NCBI RefSeq assembly: GCF_001400735.1
Contig: NZ_LJPW01000065.1
Span: forward strand, 1 to 54,794
Length of the DNA: 54,794 bases
From: Pseudomonas caricapapayae
GTDB taxonomy: Bacteria; Pseudomonadota; Gammaproteobacteria; Pseudomonadales; Pseudomonadaceae
Reading direction: 5' to 3'
In this document: piece after piece, positions 1 through 10,626 of the stretch
How positions within the stretch are numbered: the stretch's first letter is position 1
Layout: every line of letters begins with the position of its first letter
The notes under the pieces: model-generated
Database searches by the model: none
Told to the model about the DNA's origin: nothing
The model's input: only the letters and a program-made list of their open reading frames with translations
Translations under genes and position numbers: made by a program

Positions 1-255
1 GCACAGCCTGAACAACGCAGGTGGCAACGGCGCTTCGCTGTCGAGCAGAGCGATAGCCGGTTTGAGCTTGTCGGCAGGCACTTCGCTGTGATCGACCACC
101 TCCACCAGGATTCCGATCATCTCCCGTCGACCGAAAGGCACCCGCAGGCGCATGCCCGGCTGCAACGCACTGCGCGACACACCTGCAGGCGCGCGATAGT
201 CGAACAGGCGGCGAAGCGGCGAGGGCAGGGCAAGGCGCAGGATGGCGTCGGGCAC
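1..255 (-). CDS. priA: Primosomal protein N' (PriA), N-terminal part
   Basis: PriA is the 3'-5' helicase that restarts stalled replication forks by reloading the primosome. Only the first 85 or so codons are present; the gene runs off the left edge. The visible protein begins (M)PDAILRLALPSPLRRLF and continues with a PFGRREMIGILVEV segment, which is the N-terminal 3'-DNA-end-binding region of PriA. The start is a GTG at 255 with AGGG shortly upstream; no in-frame ATG is seen just upstream. It is divergent from rpmE, as is usual in Pseudomonas. Identity is clear from the N-terminal motif, but the helicase and zinc domains lie outside the window. Confidence 0.88.
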   Translation of the reverse strand, partial: MPDAILRLALPSPLRRLFDYRAPAGVSRSALQPGMRLRVPFGRREMIGILVEVVDHSEVPADKLKPAIALLDSEAPLPPALFRLC

Positions 256-328
256 GCGGTGTTTCCCTGTGATGGTGAGAATGATGACGGAGGCGCGATC
301 TTAGCAGACGACCGGTGTGAAGGTTTGC

Positions 329-356
329 TTGCGTCGTTGCAATTGTCTGGTACTAT
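329..356 (+). promoter_or_regulatory. Predicted sigma-70 promoter of rpmE
   Basis: TTGCGT, a 16-nt spacer, then TACTAT preceded by TGG, which gives an extended -10 element. It would start transcription near 363 and leave a leader of about 65 nt before rpmE. A GAGGAAG ribosome binding site lies just before the ATG at 427. Predicted by eye only. Confidence 0.5.
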
Positions 357-426
357 CCGCAGCCTATTTCCGTGCGGTATTCAACAATAGTGTTGGATGG
401 CGGCGCGTTAGACCGAGGAAGTACCG

Positions 427-648
427 ATGAAAGCTGATATCCATCCAGTTTACGAAGCCATTGACGCTACCTGCAGCTGCGGCAATGTCATCAAGACCCG
501 TTCCACCCTGGCCGCTCCGCTGAGCCTGGACGTGTGCAACGAGTGCCACCCGTTCTACACCGGCAAGCAGAAGACGCTTGACGTTGGCGGCCGTGTCGAC
601 AAGTTCAAATCCCGTTTCGGTGCGTTCGGCGCTACCAAAGCGAAGTAA
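427..648 (+). CDS. rpmE: 50S ribosomal protein L31
   Basis: Structural protein of the large ribosomal subunit, 73 residues, the usual length. It starts [19 protein letters not shown] and carries the four cysteines of the zinc-binding (C+) form at C16, C18, C37 and C40. This is therefore the zinc-containing paralogue rather than the zinc-free RpmE2 type that replaces it under zinc starvation. An intrinsic terminator follows within 40 nt of the stop. The position next to divergent priA matches the common gammaproteobacterial arrangement. Confidence 0.97.
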   Translation: MKADIHPVYEAIDATCSCGNVIKTRSTLAAPLSLDVCNECHPFYTGKQKTLDVGGRVDKFKSRFGAFGATKAK

Positions 649-661
649 GACTGGCTGCCCC

Positions 662-1465
662 ATGGGCATTTCCAGGCTGCTTGAAAAGGCGCTCCTTGTG
701 GGCGTCTTTTTTATGCCTGCGATTTGGGTATCCGGCGTACAGGCCTTCTGCCCGTCGCCTGTTTCTTTGCCGGTTGCACAGGTGCAGCGTGTGGTCGATG
801 GCGACACACTTAAGCTGGCTGATGGCCGCAGTGTGCGGATGATCGGGCTTAACACGCCTGAAACCGGCAAGAAAGGCCAGTCTGCCGAGCCGTTTGCCGA
901 GGCTGCCAAAAGACGCCTGCAGGCGCTGGTTGATGAAAGCGGCGGTCAGGTCAGCCTGCGTGTCGGTCAGCAGAGCAAGGATCACTACGGGCGCACGCTG
1001 GCCAACGTCTATGGCGGCAAAGGCACCAACTTCGAAGCGCAGTTGCTAAGCGAGGGGCTGGGTTATCTGGTGGCCGTTGCGCCCAATGTTGCTCTGGTCG
1101 ATTGCCAGCAAGGTGCCGAGCGTCAGGCACGCCAGGCACGGCTGGGGGTGTGGCGCGATTCACCGGTGCAGCCTTCCGCCAGCCTGAGCAAAAGCGGCTT
1201 TGCGATTGTGTCCGGTCAGGTCAGGAGCGTGCAGCGCAATCGCGGCGGTATCTGGATCGAGCTGCAAGGCTCGCTGGTCCTGCGTGTCGCGCCTGACCGG
1301 TTGTCCGCCTTCGACACGGCGATGCTGGAGCGTCTCCAGGGGCGGCAGGTTGAAGCGCGCGGCTGGGTGGTCGATCGTTCCCGGCGTGGTGGTCTGAAAT
1401 CAGGCCAGTCACGCTGGCTGCTGCCCTTGACTCATCCCGCGATGCTCAGCGCGTCAGGCCGCTGA
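662..1465 (+). CDS. Exported thermonuclease-family (SNase-like) nuclease
   Basis: Likely a secreted or periplasmic nuclease of the staphylococcal nuclease fold. From the ATG at 662 it has 267 residues. The first 27 form a plausible signal peptide (LLEKALLVGVFFMPAIW core, cleavage near VQA). The nuclease domain follows: VDGDTL and GLNTPE metal/catalytic segments, a Glu in EPFAEAAKRRL and an Arg in DHYGRTLANV. The C-terminal 100 residues are OB-like and not specifically recognised. Start choice is uncertain. The ATG at 662 gives a good signal peptide, but its codons contain the rpmE terminator. An ATG at 713 sits immediately after the T-run but leaves a short leader. Expression probably depends on read-through from rpmE, or on a promoter I cannot see. 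Confidence 0.8.
   Translation: MGISRLLEKALLVGVFFMPAIWVSGVQAFCPSPVSLPVAQVQRVVDGDTLKLADGRSVRMIGLNTPETGKKGQSAEPFAEAAKRRLQALVDESGGQVSLRVGQQSKDHYGRTLANVYGGKGTNFEAQLLSEGLGYLVAVAPNVALVDCQQGAERQARQARLGVWRDSPVQPSASLSKSGFAIVSGQVRSVQRNRGGIWIELQGSLVLRVAPDRLSAFDTAMLERLQGRQVEARGWVVDRSRRGGLKSGQSRWLLPLTHPAMLSASGR
684..712 (+). terminator. Intrinsic terminator of rpmE, inside the next open frame
   Basis: A stem of eight pairs (687-694 with 700-707, two of them G-T) closes a 5-nt loop and is followed by six T residues (707-712). Upstream A residues could lengthen the stem. It lies 36 nt after the rpmE stop and overlaps the start of the nuclease gene that follows. Confidence 0.75.
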
Positions 1466-1551
1466 AAACTGCCTTCCGGCCAGTTGTCTGACGGTGAGTG
1501 ACTGCATGTTCACGTTTCAGGCATCTAAGCGTAAAGTCTAATCCTGTGCCT

Positions 1552-1590
1552 ATTGACAGCAGTGACTGGTCAGTCTTGTTAGGACTATGC
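1552..1590 (+). promoter_or_regulatory. Possible promoter region of maeB
   Basis: A perfect TTGACA hexamer lies at 1552-1557 in the gap between the nuclease gene and maeB. The -10 element is unclear: TTGTTA and GACTAT are both at roughly suitable spacing, and neither is strong. Offered as a weak prediction. Confidence 0.3.
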
Positions 1591-1647
1591 ATCTTGCGTA
1601 TCCTCGGCGGTCCGTCTGTCCCACAGTAAAAAAGCGGAATCCAATAC

Positions 1648-2916
1648 ATGTCAGATTTGAAAACTGCCGCGCTCGAATACCATGCCAATCCTCGTCCGGG
1701 GAAGCTGAGCGTCGAACTCACCAAGCCGACCGCAACCGCTCGTGACCTGGCTCTGGCCTACAGCCCCGGTGTTGCTGAACCCGTGCGTGAAATTGCCCGT
1801 GACCCCGAGCTGGCCTACACGTACACCGGCAAAGGCAACCTGGTAGCAGTTATTTCCGATGGCACCGCGATTCTCGGCCTCGGCGATCTGGGTCCGTTGG
1901 CTTCCAAGCCGGTCATGGAAGGTAAAGGGGTTCTGTTCAAGCGCTTCGCCGGTATCGACGTTTTCGATATCGAAGTCGATTCCGAAAGCCCGCAGGCGTT
2001 CATCGACACCGTAAAACGCATCTCCATCACGTTCGGCGGCATCAACCTGGAAGACATCAAGGCACCCGAGTGCTTTGAAATCGAGAAGGCGCTGATCGAA
2101 CAGTGCGATATCCCGGTATTCCACGACGACCAGCACGGCACCGCCATCGTGACCGCAGCCGGTATGATCAACGCGCTGGAAATCGTCGGCAAAACCCTCG
2201 ATTCCGCGAAGATCGTCTGCCTGGGCGCTGGCGCTGCAGCGATCTCCTGCATGAAGCTGCTGGTGAGCATGGGCGCGAAGATCGAAAACATCTTCATGGT
2301 CGACCGGACTGGCGTCATTCACTCCGGCCGTACTGACCTCAACCAGTACAAGGCTGTATTTGCGCACGCTACAGAGAAGCGCTCGCTGACCGATGCGCTG
2401 GAAGGTGCTGACGTATTCGTGGGCCTGTCAGGTCCTAACCTGCTGAGCGCTGAAAACCTCAAGCTGATGGCCAAGGACCCGATCGTGTTTGCCTGCTCGA
2501 ACCCTGATCCGGAAATCTCCCCGGAACTGGCTCACGCCACGCGCAGCGATGTGATCATGGCCACCGGCCGTTCGGACTACCCGAACCAGGTCAACAACGT
2601 TCTGGGCTTCCCGTTCATCTTCCGCGGTGCGCTGGACGTTCGCGCCAAGCGCATCAACGAGGAAATGAAAATCGCCGCGGCCAACGCCCTGCGCGAACTG
2701 GCCAAGCTGCCTGTGCCACAGGAAGTCAGCGATGCCTACGGCGGTATCAAGCTGGAATTCGGGCGTGAGTACATCATCCCTAAACCAATGGACACCCGCC
2801 TGCTGGGCCTGATCGCCGACGCGGTAGCCAAGGCCGCCATCGAAAGCGGCGTTGCTACCCTGCCGTATCCGAAGCACTACCCGCTGACCAGCGTGGATGA
2901 CGTGTTCAAGGGCTGA
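1648..2916 (+). CDS. maeB: Malic enzyme (malate dehydrogenase, oxaloacetate-decarboxylating), short form
   Basis: Converts malate to pyruvate and CO2 with reduction of NAD(P)+, supplying pyruvate and NADPH. 422 residues, so it lacks the C-terminal phosphotransacetylase-like domain found in long MaeB proteins; the short form is normal for Pseudomonas. Visible features are the general acid Tyr in LAYSPGVAEP (Y38), the base Lys in MEGKGVLF (K93) and metal ligands in NLEDIKAPE (D136) and FHDDQHGT (D161). The NAD(P)-binding glycine motif is CLGAGAAAIS near 191-200. It is a single-gene unit, closed by a strong terminator shared with the convergent ponA. Confidence 0.93.
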   Translation: MSDLKTAALEYHANPRPGKLSVELTKPTATARDLALAYSPGVAEPVREIARDPELAYTYTGKGNLVAVISDGTAILGLGDLGPLASKPVMEGKGVLFKRFAGIDVFDIEVDSESPQAFIDTVKRISITFGGINLEDIKAPECFEIEKALIEQCDIPVFHDDQHGTAIVTAAGMINALEIVGKTLDSAKIVCLGAGAAAISCMKLLVSMGAKIENIFMVDRTGVIHSGRTDLNQYKAVFAHATEKRSLTDALEGADVFVGLSGPNLLSAENLKLMAKDPIVFACSNPDPEISPELAHATRSDVIMATGRSDYPNQVNNVLGFPFIFRGALDVRAKRINEEMKIAAANALRELAKLPVPQEVSDAYGGIKLEFGREYIIPKPMDTRLLGLIADAVAKAAIESGVATLPYPKHYPLTSVDDVFKG

Positions 2917-2935
2917 TCCTTGATGCAATAAAAAA

Positions 2936-2962
2936 CCCCTGCAGCGATGCAGGGGTTTTTTT
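2936..2962. terminator. Bidirectional intrinsic terminator between maeB and ponA
   Basis: Perfect 8-bp stem CCCCTGCA/TGCAGGGG with a GCGA loop. It is followed by seven T residues on the plus strand and preceded by an A-run that gives a T-run on the minus strand. It can end maeB and the convergent ponA transcript. Confidence 0.92.
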
Positions 2963-2977
2963 ATGTCTGGTTGAGAT

Positions 2978-3019
2978 TATCGTTCCTCACGGGCCATGTG
3001 ACGCTCAGCGTCACATGGC
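2978..3019. repeat. Intergenic hairpin repeat (GTGACGC family)
   Basis: Contains a perfect 12-bp inverted repeat, GCCATGTGACGC / GCGTCACATGGC, with a 3-nt loop (2993-3004 and 3008-3019). It is preceded by TATCGTTCCTCACG, and a near copy of that lead-in recurs at 35102-35115. It lies at the 3' end of ponA. It resembles the short repeated hairpins scattered through P. syringae intergenic regions. Confidence 0.7.
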
Positions 3020-3031
3020 TGCGCAGTGCTA

Positions 3032-5473
3032 TCAGAACAAGTCGATTGGCGCTGACTCGTCTGCTGGCAGCGGGCTGCCTGGTGCGCTGCCGCCCAGTTC
3101 GTTGACGCTTGGCGGTGTGTCTTCGCTCTTGAACAGCTCGAAGAATGCATTGGGCGTGCTCGGGGTGGCCGCACGACCGCTCAGAGGGTCGACGCGCAGG
3201 CTGAGAATGCCTGGCGGTTCTGCCTGCTGATGAGGTGGCTTGTCTTTCAGTGCAGCGCTCATGTAATCCATCCAGATCGGCAGCGACACTGTACCGCCAA
3301 ATTCATGACGGCCAAGGCTTTCAGGCTGATCAAAACCGCTCCAGACCGTTGTCACGTAGTCCGCGTTATAGCCGGAGAACCACGCATCCTTGGAGTCGTT
3401 GGTCGTACCGGTCTTGCCGGCAATATCCGGCCTGTTCATGGCCAGTGCGCGGCGTCCGGTGCCGCGCTTGATCACATCCTGCAGCATGCTGTTCAGAATG
3501 TAGGTCGTGCGGCCATCGACAATGCGCTCTGCAACGGCTGGCGCTTGCGGCTGGGCCGGTGTTCCCGGTGGGCCTGCGACCACGCTCGGGCTGTCGTGCA
3601 CGGCAAAGGTCGACGTATTGGGTGCCGTGTTAACGTCGTTGGCCGGAACGCTTGGCGGGTTGGCGACAAACAGGGTCTGGCCGTCACGGTTCTCGATGGT
3701 CTGGATCAGATAGGGACTGACCTTGTAGCCGCCATTGGCAAAGGTCGCCCAGCCGGTGGCAATCTCCATCGGGGTCAGCGTTGCCGTGCCCAGAGCCAGC
3801 GACAGATTGCGCGGCAGGTCTTGTTTGGAGAAGCCGAAGCGGGTGATGTAGTCGATGGTGGTGTCGATGCCGAGTGCCTGCAGCAGGCGGATCGACACCA
3901 GGTTGCGTGACTTGTACAGCGCTTCGCGCAGGCGGATCGGCCCCAGGAAGGTATTGGTGTCATTTTTCGGACGCCATACCTTGTCCAGATACTCGTCGAC
4001 GAACACGATAGGTGCATCGTTTACCAGGCTGGAAGCGGTGTAGCCGTTATCAAGAGCAGCGCTATAGATGAATGGCTTGAAGCTGGAACCCGGTTGACGT
4101 TTCGCCTGCATTGCCCGGTTGTAGTTGCTTTGCTCGAAAGCGAAGCCGCCGACCAGCGCGCGAATGGCACCATTTTGCGGGTCAAGCGAAACCAGTGCAC
4201 TCTGCGCGACGGGAATTTGACTGAATTTCAGCGAGCCGTCGTCCTGGCGCAACAGGCGAACCAGGTCGCCGACATGTGCGACATCACCGGGCTGCTTCGG
4301 ATTGGCACCCAGGCTGTTGGTATTCAGATAAGGCCGCGCCCATTTCATGGTGGCCCAGTCGACGGTTTCTTCCTTCTCGCCATTGCGGGTCAGAACGCGC
4401 AAACCGGTCTTGTCGACCTGAGTCACGATGCCGGGCTCAAGGCCGTTGATCATGCGCTGCCGGGTCAGCTCTTGTGCCCAGTTGGCGCGAGTCATGCCCG
4501 GGAAGCGGCTTTCCGGACCACGATAGCCGTGGCGCTGGTCGTAATCAATCAGGCCCTGCTGGATGGACTTGTTGGCGTGCTCCTGGAGGTCGCTCGGCAC
4601 TGTGGTCGTGACGCGGAAGCCTTCTGTGTAGGCCTCGCTGCCATAACGGCCGACCATTTCCGCACGTGCCATTTCAGCAATGTACGGCGCGTTCACTTCC
4701 GGCGTCGGTACGTGATAACTGGCATTAAGCGGTTCGTTCAAGGCGGCCTGGTAAGCGCTCTGGTCGATCTTGCCCAGGCGGTACATGCGGCCGAGGATCC
4801 AGTCGCGGCGCTCCTTGGCACGGGTCGGGTTGGCCAGCGGGTTGAAGCGGGACGGTGCCTTTGGCAGGCCGGCAATCATGGCCATTTGCGCAAGGCTTAC
4901 ATCGCGAATCGATTTGCCATAGTAGACTTGCGCCGCCGCTTCGATTCCGTAGGCGCGGTTACCCAGATAAATCTTGTTTACATACAGCTCGAGAATCTCG
5001 TCCTTGGTAAGTTGGCGCTCGATTTGCAAGGCCAGAAGAATCTCGGTGGTTTTGCGCGAAAAGCTTCTTTCGCTGGTCAGGAAAAAGTTTTTCGCGACCT
5101 GCATGGTGATGGTACTGCCGCCTGACTGAATATGGCCGCTCTTTACCAGTTGCGTAGCGGCGCGCATCAGGCTGCTCGGATCGACGCCATAGTGGTTGGC
5201 GAAGTTGTCGTCCTCGGCCGATAGCAGGGCGTTGATGAAATTGGGCGGGATTTCCGCGAAGCGAATCGGTGTCCGGCGCATTTCGCCGAACTCGGCGATC
5301 AGCTTGCCGTCGCTGCTGAATACGCGAAGGGGGATTTGCAGTTGAATGCTTCGCAGCGCTTCAACCGATGGCAGGGTCGGGCTCAGGTAAAGAAACGCGC
5401 CGCTCAGGCCAAGCAACAGCGAGCAGAATACCGCGACGAGGGACCACCAGAAAAACTTCAGCAGGCGTATCAA
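3032..5473 (-). CDS. ponA: Penicillin-binding protein 1A (bifunctional transglycosylase/transpeptidase)
   Basis: Class A PBP that polymerises and cross-links peptidoglycan in the periplasm, also called mrcA. 813 residues, the usual length. One N-terminal membrane anchor spans about residues 8-30. The GT51 transglycosylase domain follows, with catalytic Glu in SAEDDNF (E87) and QVAKNF, LELYVNKIYLG motifs. After a middle OB-like region comes the transpeptidase domain, with S463 in PGSSFKPF (SxxK), SRN at 522-524 and KTGT at 687-690. A low-complexity Pro/Ala segment (about 605-650) interrupts the transpeptidase domain before the KTG box. The gene is divergent from pilM, the classic Pseudomonas arrangement. 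Confidence 0.95.
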   Translation of the reverse strand: MIRLLKFFWWSLVAVFCSLLLGLSGAFLYLSPTLPSVEALRSIQLQIPLRVFSSDGKLIAEFGEMRRTPIRFAEIPPNFINALLSAEDDNFANHYGVDPSSLMRAATQLVKSGHIQSGGSTITMQVAKNFFLTSERSFSRKTTEILLALQIERQLTKDEILELYVNKIYLGNRAYGIEAAAQVYYGKSIRDVSLAQMAMIAGLPKAPSRFNPLANPTRAKERRDWILGRMYRLGKIDQSAYQAALNEPLNASYHVPTPEVNAPYIAEMARAEMVGRYGSEAYTEGFRVTTTVPSDLQEHANKSIQQGLIDYDQRHGYRGPESRFPGMTRANWAQELTRQRMINGLEPGIVTQVDKTGLRVLTRNGEKEETVDWATMKWARPYLNTNSLGANPKQPGDVAHVGDLVRLLRQDDGSLKFSQIPVAQSALVSLDPQNGAIRALVGGFAFEQSNYNRAMQAKRQPGSSFKPFIYSAALDNGYTASSLVNDAPIVFVDEYLDKVWRPKNDTNTFLGPIRLREALYKSRNLVSIRLLQALGIDTTIDYITRFGFSKQDLPRNLSLALGTATLTPMEIATGWATFANGGYKVSPYLIQTIENRDGQTLFVANPPSVPANDVNTAPNTSTFAVHDSPSVVAGPPGTPAQPQAPAVAERIVDGRTTYILNSMLQDVIKRGTGRRALAMNRPDIAGKTGTTNDSKDAWFSGYNADYVTTVWSGFDQPESLGRHEFGGTVSLPIWMDYMSAALKDKPPHQQAEPPGILSLRVDPLSGRAATPSTPNAFFELFKSEDTPPSVNELGGSAPGSPLPADESAPIDLF

Positions 5474-5567
5474 GGCTTTTGGATTTCCAGAAAAAATAAT
5501 GGGTTAAGCGCAGGCATTTACAAATGAACACGCCTTGAAGCTTTGTTAAACGAAAAAAACGCTGGGC

Positions 5568-5597
5568 ATTATAAGCATTTTTCGTCCCCAAGCGTGA
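5568..5597 (-). promoter_or_regulatory. Possible ponA promoter (-10 element)
   Basis: On the minus strand TATAAT, a perfect -10, lies at 5573-5568. No convincing -35 is present at 16-18 nt; the best candidates are TCACGC or CACGCT. Transcription would start about 90 nt upstream of ponA, in the gap shared with pilM. Confidence 0.4.
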
Positions 5598-5652
5598 TTT
5601 GCGCTACTGTCAAGGCTGTCGACAGTGACGTTGACCCGAAATAACTCCGTAA

Positions 5653-6743
<1,091 letters not shown>

Positions 6744-6744
<1 letters not shown>

Positions 6745-7325
6745 TGGCGCGGATCAACTTATTACCGTGGCGCGAAGAACTTCGTGAAGAACGTAAAAAG
6801 CGTTTCCTGACCGCGCTGGTCGGCGTACTGGTGGTGTCTGTCGGGATTCTGTTTCTGATCGATCGCTATGTCAGCAACGCGATAGAGCATCAGATGGCGC
6901 GTAATGCGTTTCTGCAAACGCAGATCGCCCAGCTGGATATCCGCATCAAGGAGATCAGCGACCTGAAGGCGCGTCGCAAGCAGCTGCTCGAGCGGATGAA
7001 AATCATCCAGGACCTGCAAGGCAACCGCCCGATCACGGGGCGCGTATTCGATCAACTGGCGCGCACCTTGCCAGATGGCGTCTATTACTCGCAGGTCAAA
7101 ATGACCGACAAGCTGATTGCCATCAACGGTGCTGCCGAATCGAACAACCGGGTTTCCGACCTGATGCGCAACCTCGAAGCGTCTGACTGGCTGGAGGCAC
7201 CGAGCCTGACCGAGGTGAAGGCCACGACTGCCGGTGCCGTGGATCAGGCCAACGTCTTTCAACTGACGGTGCGACAGACCCAGCCACCGGTTGCCGCAGC
7301 TGCGCCCGCAGGAGCCAAGCCATGA
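6744..7325 (+). CDS. pilN: Type IV pilus inner-membrane assembly protein PilN
   Basis: Bitopic inner-membrane protein linking PilM to PilO. 193 residues. It begins MARINLLPWREELREERKKR, whose INLLPWR motif is the PilM-docking sequence. One membrane segment spans about 23-42, followed by a coiled-coil-like stretch (about 50-90) and a ferredoxin-like periplasmic domain. The ATG at 6744 overlaps the pilM stop, which decides the start over an upstream in-frame alternative at 6714. The gene ends in an ATGA overlap with pilO. Confidence 0.94.
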
Positions 7326-7945
7326 ATATGTCCGAATGGCTGGAAGGGCTTCGCAAGGTTGACCTGAGCGAGCTTGACCTGAACAACCTCGGTTCCTGGC
7401 CTGCAGCGGTCAAGGTCATTGCCGGTGTGCTGGTCGCGGTGCTGATTTTCGCGCTGGGCTACTTCTTCTTTATTCAGGATCTGGAAACCCAGCTGGAAAC
7501 GGCCCAAAGCAGTGAGGTGACGCTCAAGGAGCAGTTTTCCAACAAGGCTTTTCAGGCGGCCAACCTGGAGCCTTACAAGAAACAGATGGAAGAAATGGAA
7601 AACACCTTCGGTGCCCTGCTGCGGCAATTGCCCAGCGATACCGAGGTGCCTGGCCTGCTCGAGGACATCACCCGCACTGGTCTGGGCAGCGGGCTTGAGT
7701 TCGAGGAAATCAAGCTGTTGCCCGAGGCGGTCCAGCAGTTCTATATCGAGCTGCCGATACAGATCACCGTGGTCGGTGGCTACCACGACCTGGCAACCTT
7801 CGTCAGCGGCGTTGCCAGCCTGCCGCGCATCGTCACGCTGCATGATTTCGAGATCAAGCCGGTCGATCCGAAGGTGCCGACCAAGTTGCGCATGAGCATT
7901 CTGGCCAAGACCTACCGCTACAACGATGAAGGGTTGAAGAAATGA
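7322..7945 (+). CDS. pilO: Type IV pilus inner-membrane assembly protein PilO
   Basis: Partner of PilN in the periplasmic alignment subcomplex; also contacts PilP. 207 residues: a short amphipathic N-terminus (MNMSEWLEGLRKVDLSEL), one membrane segment near 35-55, a coiled coil near 57-90 and a ferredoxin-like C-terminal domain. It overlaps both pilN and pilP by 4 nt (ATGA), consistent with translational coupling of equimolar subunits. Confidence 0.94.
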   Translation: MNMSEWLEGLRKVDLSELDLNNLGSWPAAVKVIAGVLVAVLIFALGYFFFIQDLETQLETAQSSEVTLKEQFSNKAFQAANLEPYKKQMEEMENTFGALLRQLPSDTEVPGLLEDITRTGLGSGLEFEEIKLLPEAVQQFYIELPIQITVVGGYHDLATFVSGVASLPRIVTLHDFEIKPVDPKVPTKLRMSILAKTYRYNDEGLKK

Positions 7946-8469
7946 GGGCGGCGCGATTGCTGTGCGTCAGTGTGGTTCTGACAGGGCTGGCCGGGTGCGG
8001 TAATGACAATGATTTTGCCGATCTGACTGCGTTCATGGATCAGGCCCGAGCGCGCCCGAGCGGTACTATCGAGGCCCTGCCAAAGTTTCGGCCGTATGAG
8101 GCCTTCACGTATAACGCGTCCACGCTGCGCAGTCCGTTTCAGCCGCCGGTCAAGATCGATCTTCTCAACCGCCAGAGGGGCTCGCGGCTGGTGGCACCGG
8201 ACGAACACCGGGTCAGGCAGTTTCTTGAAGGGTTCAATATCGAGTCGTTCGAGATGGTCGGCACGATCGGCAACGAGTCAGGGACATTTGCCCTGTTGCG
8301 CGGGGCGGGAGGCGTTCATCGCGTCAAGGTCGGGGATTACCTGGGTCGTAACAACGGCCGGGTAGTGTCAATCGGTGATGCGCAGGTGGACGTCATTGAA
8401 ATTGTTCCTGATGGAGAGGGGGCATGGCTGGAAAGGCCGCGCACTATCGCCCTCAAAGAACGCTCATGA
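7942..8469 (+). CDS. pilP: Type IV pilus lipoprotein PilP
   Basis: Inner-membrane lipoprotein that bridges PilN/PilO to the PilQ secretin. 175 residues with a lipoprotein signal peptide and lipobox LAGC (C19). The N-terminal half carries the extended FRPYEAFTYNASTLRSPFQPP segment used for PilN/PilO binding. The C-terminal half is the beta-sandwich HR domain (VGTIG...FALLRG...HRVKVGDYLGRNNGRV). It overlaps pilO and, for the longer start of pilQ, also pilQ by 4 nt. Confidence 0.93.
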   Translation: MRAARLLCVSVVLTGLAGCGNDNDFADLTAFMDQARARPSGTIEALPKFRPYEAFTYNASTLRSPFQPPVKIDLLNRQRGSRLVAPDEHRVRQFLEGFNIESFEMVGTIGNESGTFALLRGAGGVHRVKVGDYLGRNNGRVVSIGDAQVDVIEIVPDGEGAWLERPRTIALKERS

Positions 8470-10622
8470 AGTGGGCAAGGCCAAGTATGCACAGTAGCGC
8501 TCAACGGAAATTGATCATGATCCGGATTTTCTCGATTATCGGCGCGTCGTTATGCATCGCGATGCTGTCGCCGGTTCTCCAGGCTGCCAACCTCAAGACG
8601 CTGGATGTCGCCGCCCTGCCGGGTGATCGCATCGAACTCAAGCTGGCATTCGACGCGCCGGTGCCTGCGCCGCGCGGCTATACCACGGCGCAACCGGCGC
8701 GTATCGCGCTGGACCTGCCGGGTGTGACCAGCCAGCTGGCGACCAAAAGCCGTGACCTGGGCACCGGTAATGCACGCAGCGTGGTCGTGGTGCAGGCCCA
8801 GGACCGCACGCGGGTGATCATCAACCTGACCACGCTCTCGCCTTACAGCTCCCGTGTCGACGGCAACAACCTGTACGTGGTGATCGGCCAGGGTGCCGCC
8901 GCTGCGCAGGCTTCCCAGCCAACCACCGCGATGGGCGCGCAGCGCGTAGCGGTGCCGCCACCGACGCCGGCATCCGCCAGACCGTTTATTCCTGCAGGTG
9001 CCAGGGCCATCAGAAATGTCGACTTCCAGCGCGGCGAGCTGGGTGAAGGCAATGTGGTCATAGACCTGAGCAATCCCAGCATCGCTCCGGATATTCAGGA
9101 GCAGGGCGGCAAGATTCGCGTGGACTTCGCCAAAACCCAACTGCCCGAGCCGCTGCGCGTCCGTCTGGATGTCAAGGACTTCGCCACGCCGGTGCAGTTT
9201 GTCAGTGCCTCGGCTTCGGGCGACAAGGCCAGTATTCTGATCGAACCTTCGGGTGCCTTCGATTACTCAGCGTTTCAGACCGAAAACAAGCTGACCATCA
9301 GTGTGCGTCCGTTGACCAACGAAGACCTGGACCGCCGCGCCGCCGACAAGCCGGTGTACACCGGTGAAAAGCTGTCGCTGAACTTCCAGGACATCGACGT
9401 GCGTTCGGTACTGCAGTTGATTGCCGACTTCACTAACCTCAATCTGGTTGCCAGCGACACTGTTCAGGGCGGCATCACCCTGCGTCTGCAGAATGTGCCG
9501 TGGGATCAGGCACTGGACCTGGTGCTGAAAACCAAAGGGCTGGACAAGCGCAAGGTCGGCAGCGTTCTGCTGGTCGCGCCTGCCGATGAAATTGCCGCCC
9601 GTGAGCGTCAGGAGCTTGAGTCGCTCAAGCAGATCGCCGAGCTGGCACCCCTGCGTCGTGAGCTGCTGCAGGTCAATTACGCGAAGGCTGCCGACATTGC
9701 CAAGCTTTTCCAGTCGGTGACCAGTGCCGAGTCCAAGACCGACGAACGCGGCTCGATCACGGTAGACGACCGCACCAACAACATCATTGCCTATCAGACC
9801 CAAGAGCGGCTCGACGAACTGCGCCGTATCGTGTCGCAACTGGACATTCCTGTGCGCCAGGTGATGATCGAGGCGCGTATCGTCGAGGCCAATGTCGATT
9901 ACAACAAGCAGCTGGGTGTTCGCTGGGGCGGCTCGACCAACACCAGCGGCAATAGAAAGTGGACAACCTACGGTCTGGACAATAACGGCGATGAGGCAGG
10001 CAACACCGGCAGCAACGTGACGTCCAACGTGCCGTTCGTCGACCTCGGCGCCTCTGGTGCGACCTCCGGGATTGGTCTTGGCTTCGTGACCAACAACACG
10101 TTGCTGGACCTGGAACTGAGCGCTATGGAGAAAACCGGCAACGGTGAAATCGTCTCGCAGCCCAAGGTCGTTACCTCCGACAAGGAGACCGCCAAGATCC
10201 TCAAGGGCACGGAGATTCCGTATCAGGAATCCAGCTCCAGTGGCGCAACGACGGTGAGCTTCAAGGAGGCTTCACTGTCGCTTGAAGTCACACCGCAGAT
10301 CACTCCCGATAATCGCATCATCATGGAAGTGAAGGTCACCAAGGACGAGCCGGACTACCTGAATGCGGTGCTGGGTGTGCCGCCCATCAAGAAAAACGAG
10401 GTCAACGCCAAGGTGCTGATTTCCGATGGCGAAACCATCGTCATCGGTGGTGTGTTCTCGAATACGCAAAGTAAAGTTGTCGATAAAGTGCCATTTCTTG
10501 GCGATGTACCGTATCTTGGCCGGCTTTTCAGGCGTGATGTGGTATCCGAGTCCAAATCCGAGCTGTTGGTATTTCTGACTCCGCGTATCATGAACAACCA
10601 GGCGATTTCTGTGAGTCGTTGA
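8466..10622 (+). CDS. pilQ: Type IV pilus secretin PilQ
   Basis: Outer-membrane secretin through which the pilus fibre emerges. 718 residues from the ATG at 8466, which overlaps the pilP stop (ATGA). An in-frame ATG at 8517 would give a more typical signal peptide ([17 protein letters not shown]...LQA), so the exact start is open. Two AMIN-like peptidoglycan-binding repeats occupy about residues 45-290. An STN-type domain follows ([20 protein letters not shown]), then an N1/KH-like domain ([18 protein letters not shown]). The secretin core carries [15 protein letters not shown] and [11 protein letters not shown] near the C-terminus. Last of the pil genes, it is separated by only 4 nt from aroK. 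Confidence 0.95.
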   Translation: MKWARPSMHSSAQRKLIMIRIFSIIGASLCIAMLSPVLQAANLKTLDVAALPGDRIELKLAFDAPVPAPRGYTTAQPARIALDLPGVTSQLATKSRDLGTGNARSVVVVQAQDRTRVIINLTTLSPYSSRVDGNNLYVVIGQGAAAAQASQPTTAMGAQRVAVPPPTPASARPFIPAGARAIRNVDFQRGELGEGNVVIDLSNPSIAPDIQEQGGKIRVDFAKTQLPEPLRVRLDVKDFATPVQFVSASASGDKASILIEPSGAFDYSAFQTENKLTISVRPLTNEDLDRRAADKPVYTGEKLSLNFQDIDVRSVLQLIADFTNLNLVASDTVQGGITLRLQNVPWDQALDLVLKTKGLDKRKVGSVLLVAPADEIAARERQELESLKQIAELAPLRRELLQVNYAKAADIAKLFQSVTSAESKTDERGSITVDDRTNNIIAYQTQERLDELRRIVSQLDIPVRQVMIEARIVEANVDYNKQLGVRWGGSTNTSGNRKWTTYGLDNNGDEAGNTGSNVTSNVPFVDLGASGATSGIGLGFVTNNTLLDLELSAMEKTGNGEIVSQPKVVTSDKETAKILKGTEIPYQESSSSGATTVSFKEASLSLEVTPQITPDNRIIMEVKVTKDEPDYLNAVLGVPPIKKNEVNAKVLISDGETIVIGGVFSNTQSKVVDKVPFLGDVPYLGRLFRRDVVSESKSELLVFLTPRIMNNQAISVSR

Positions 10623-10626
10623 TTTT

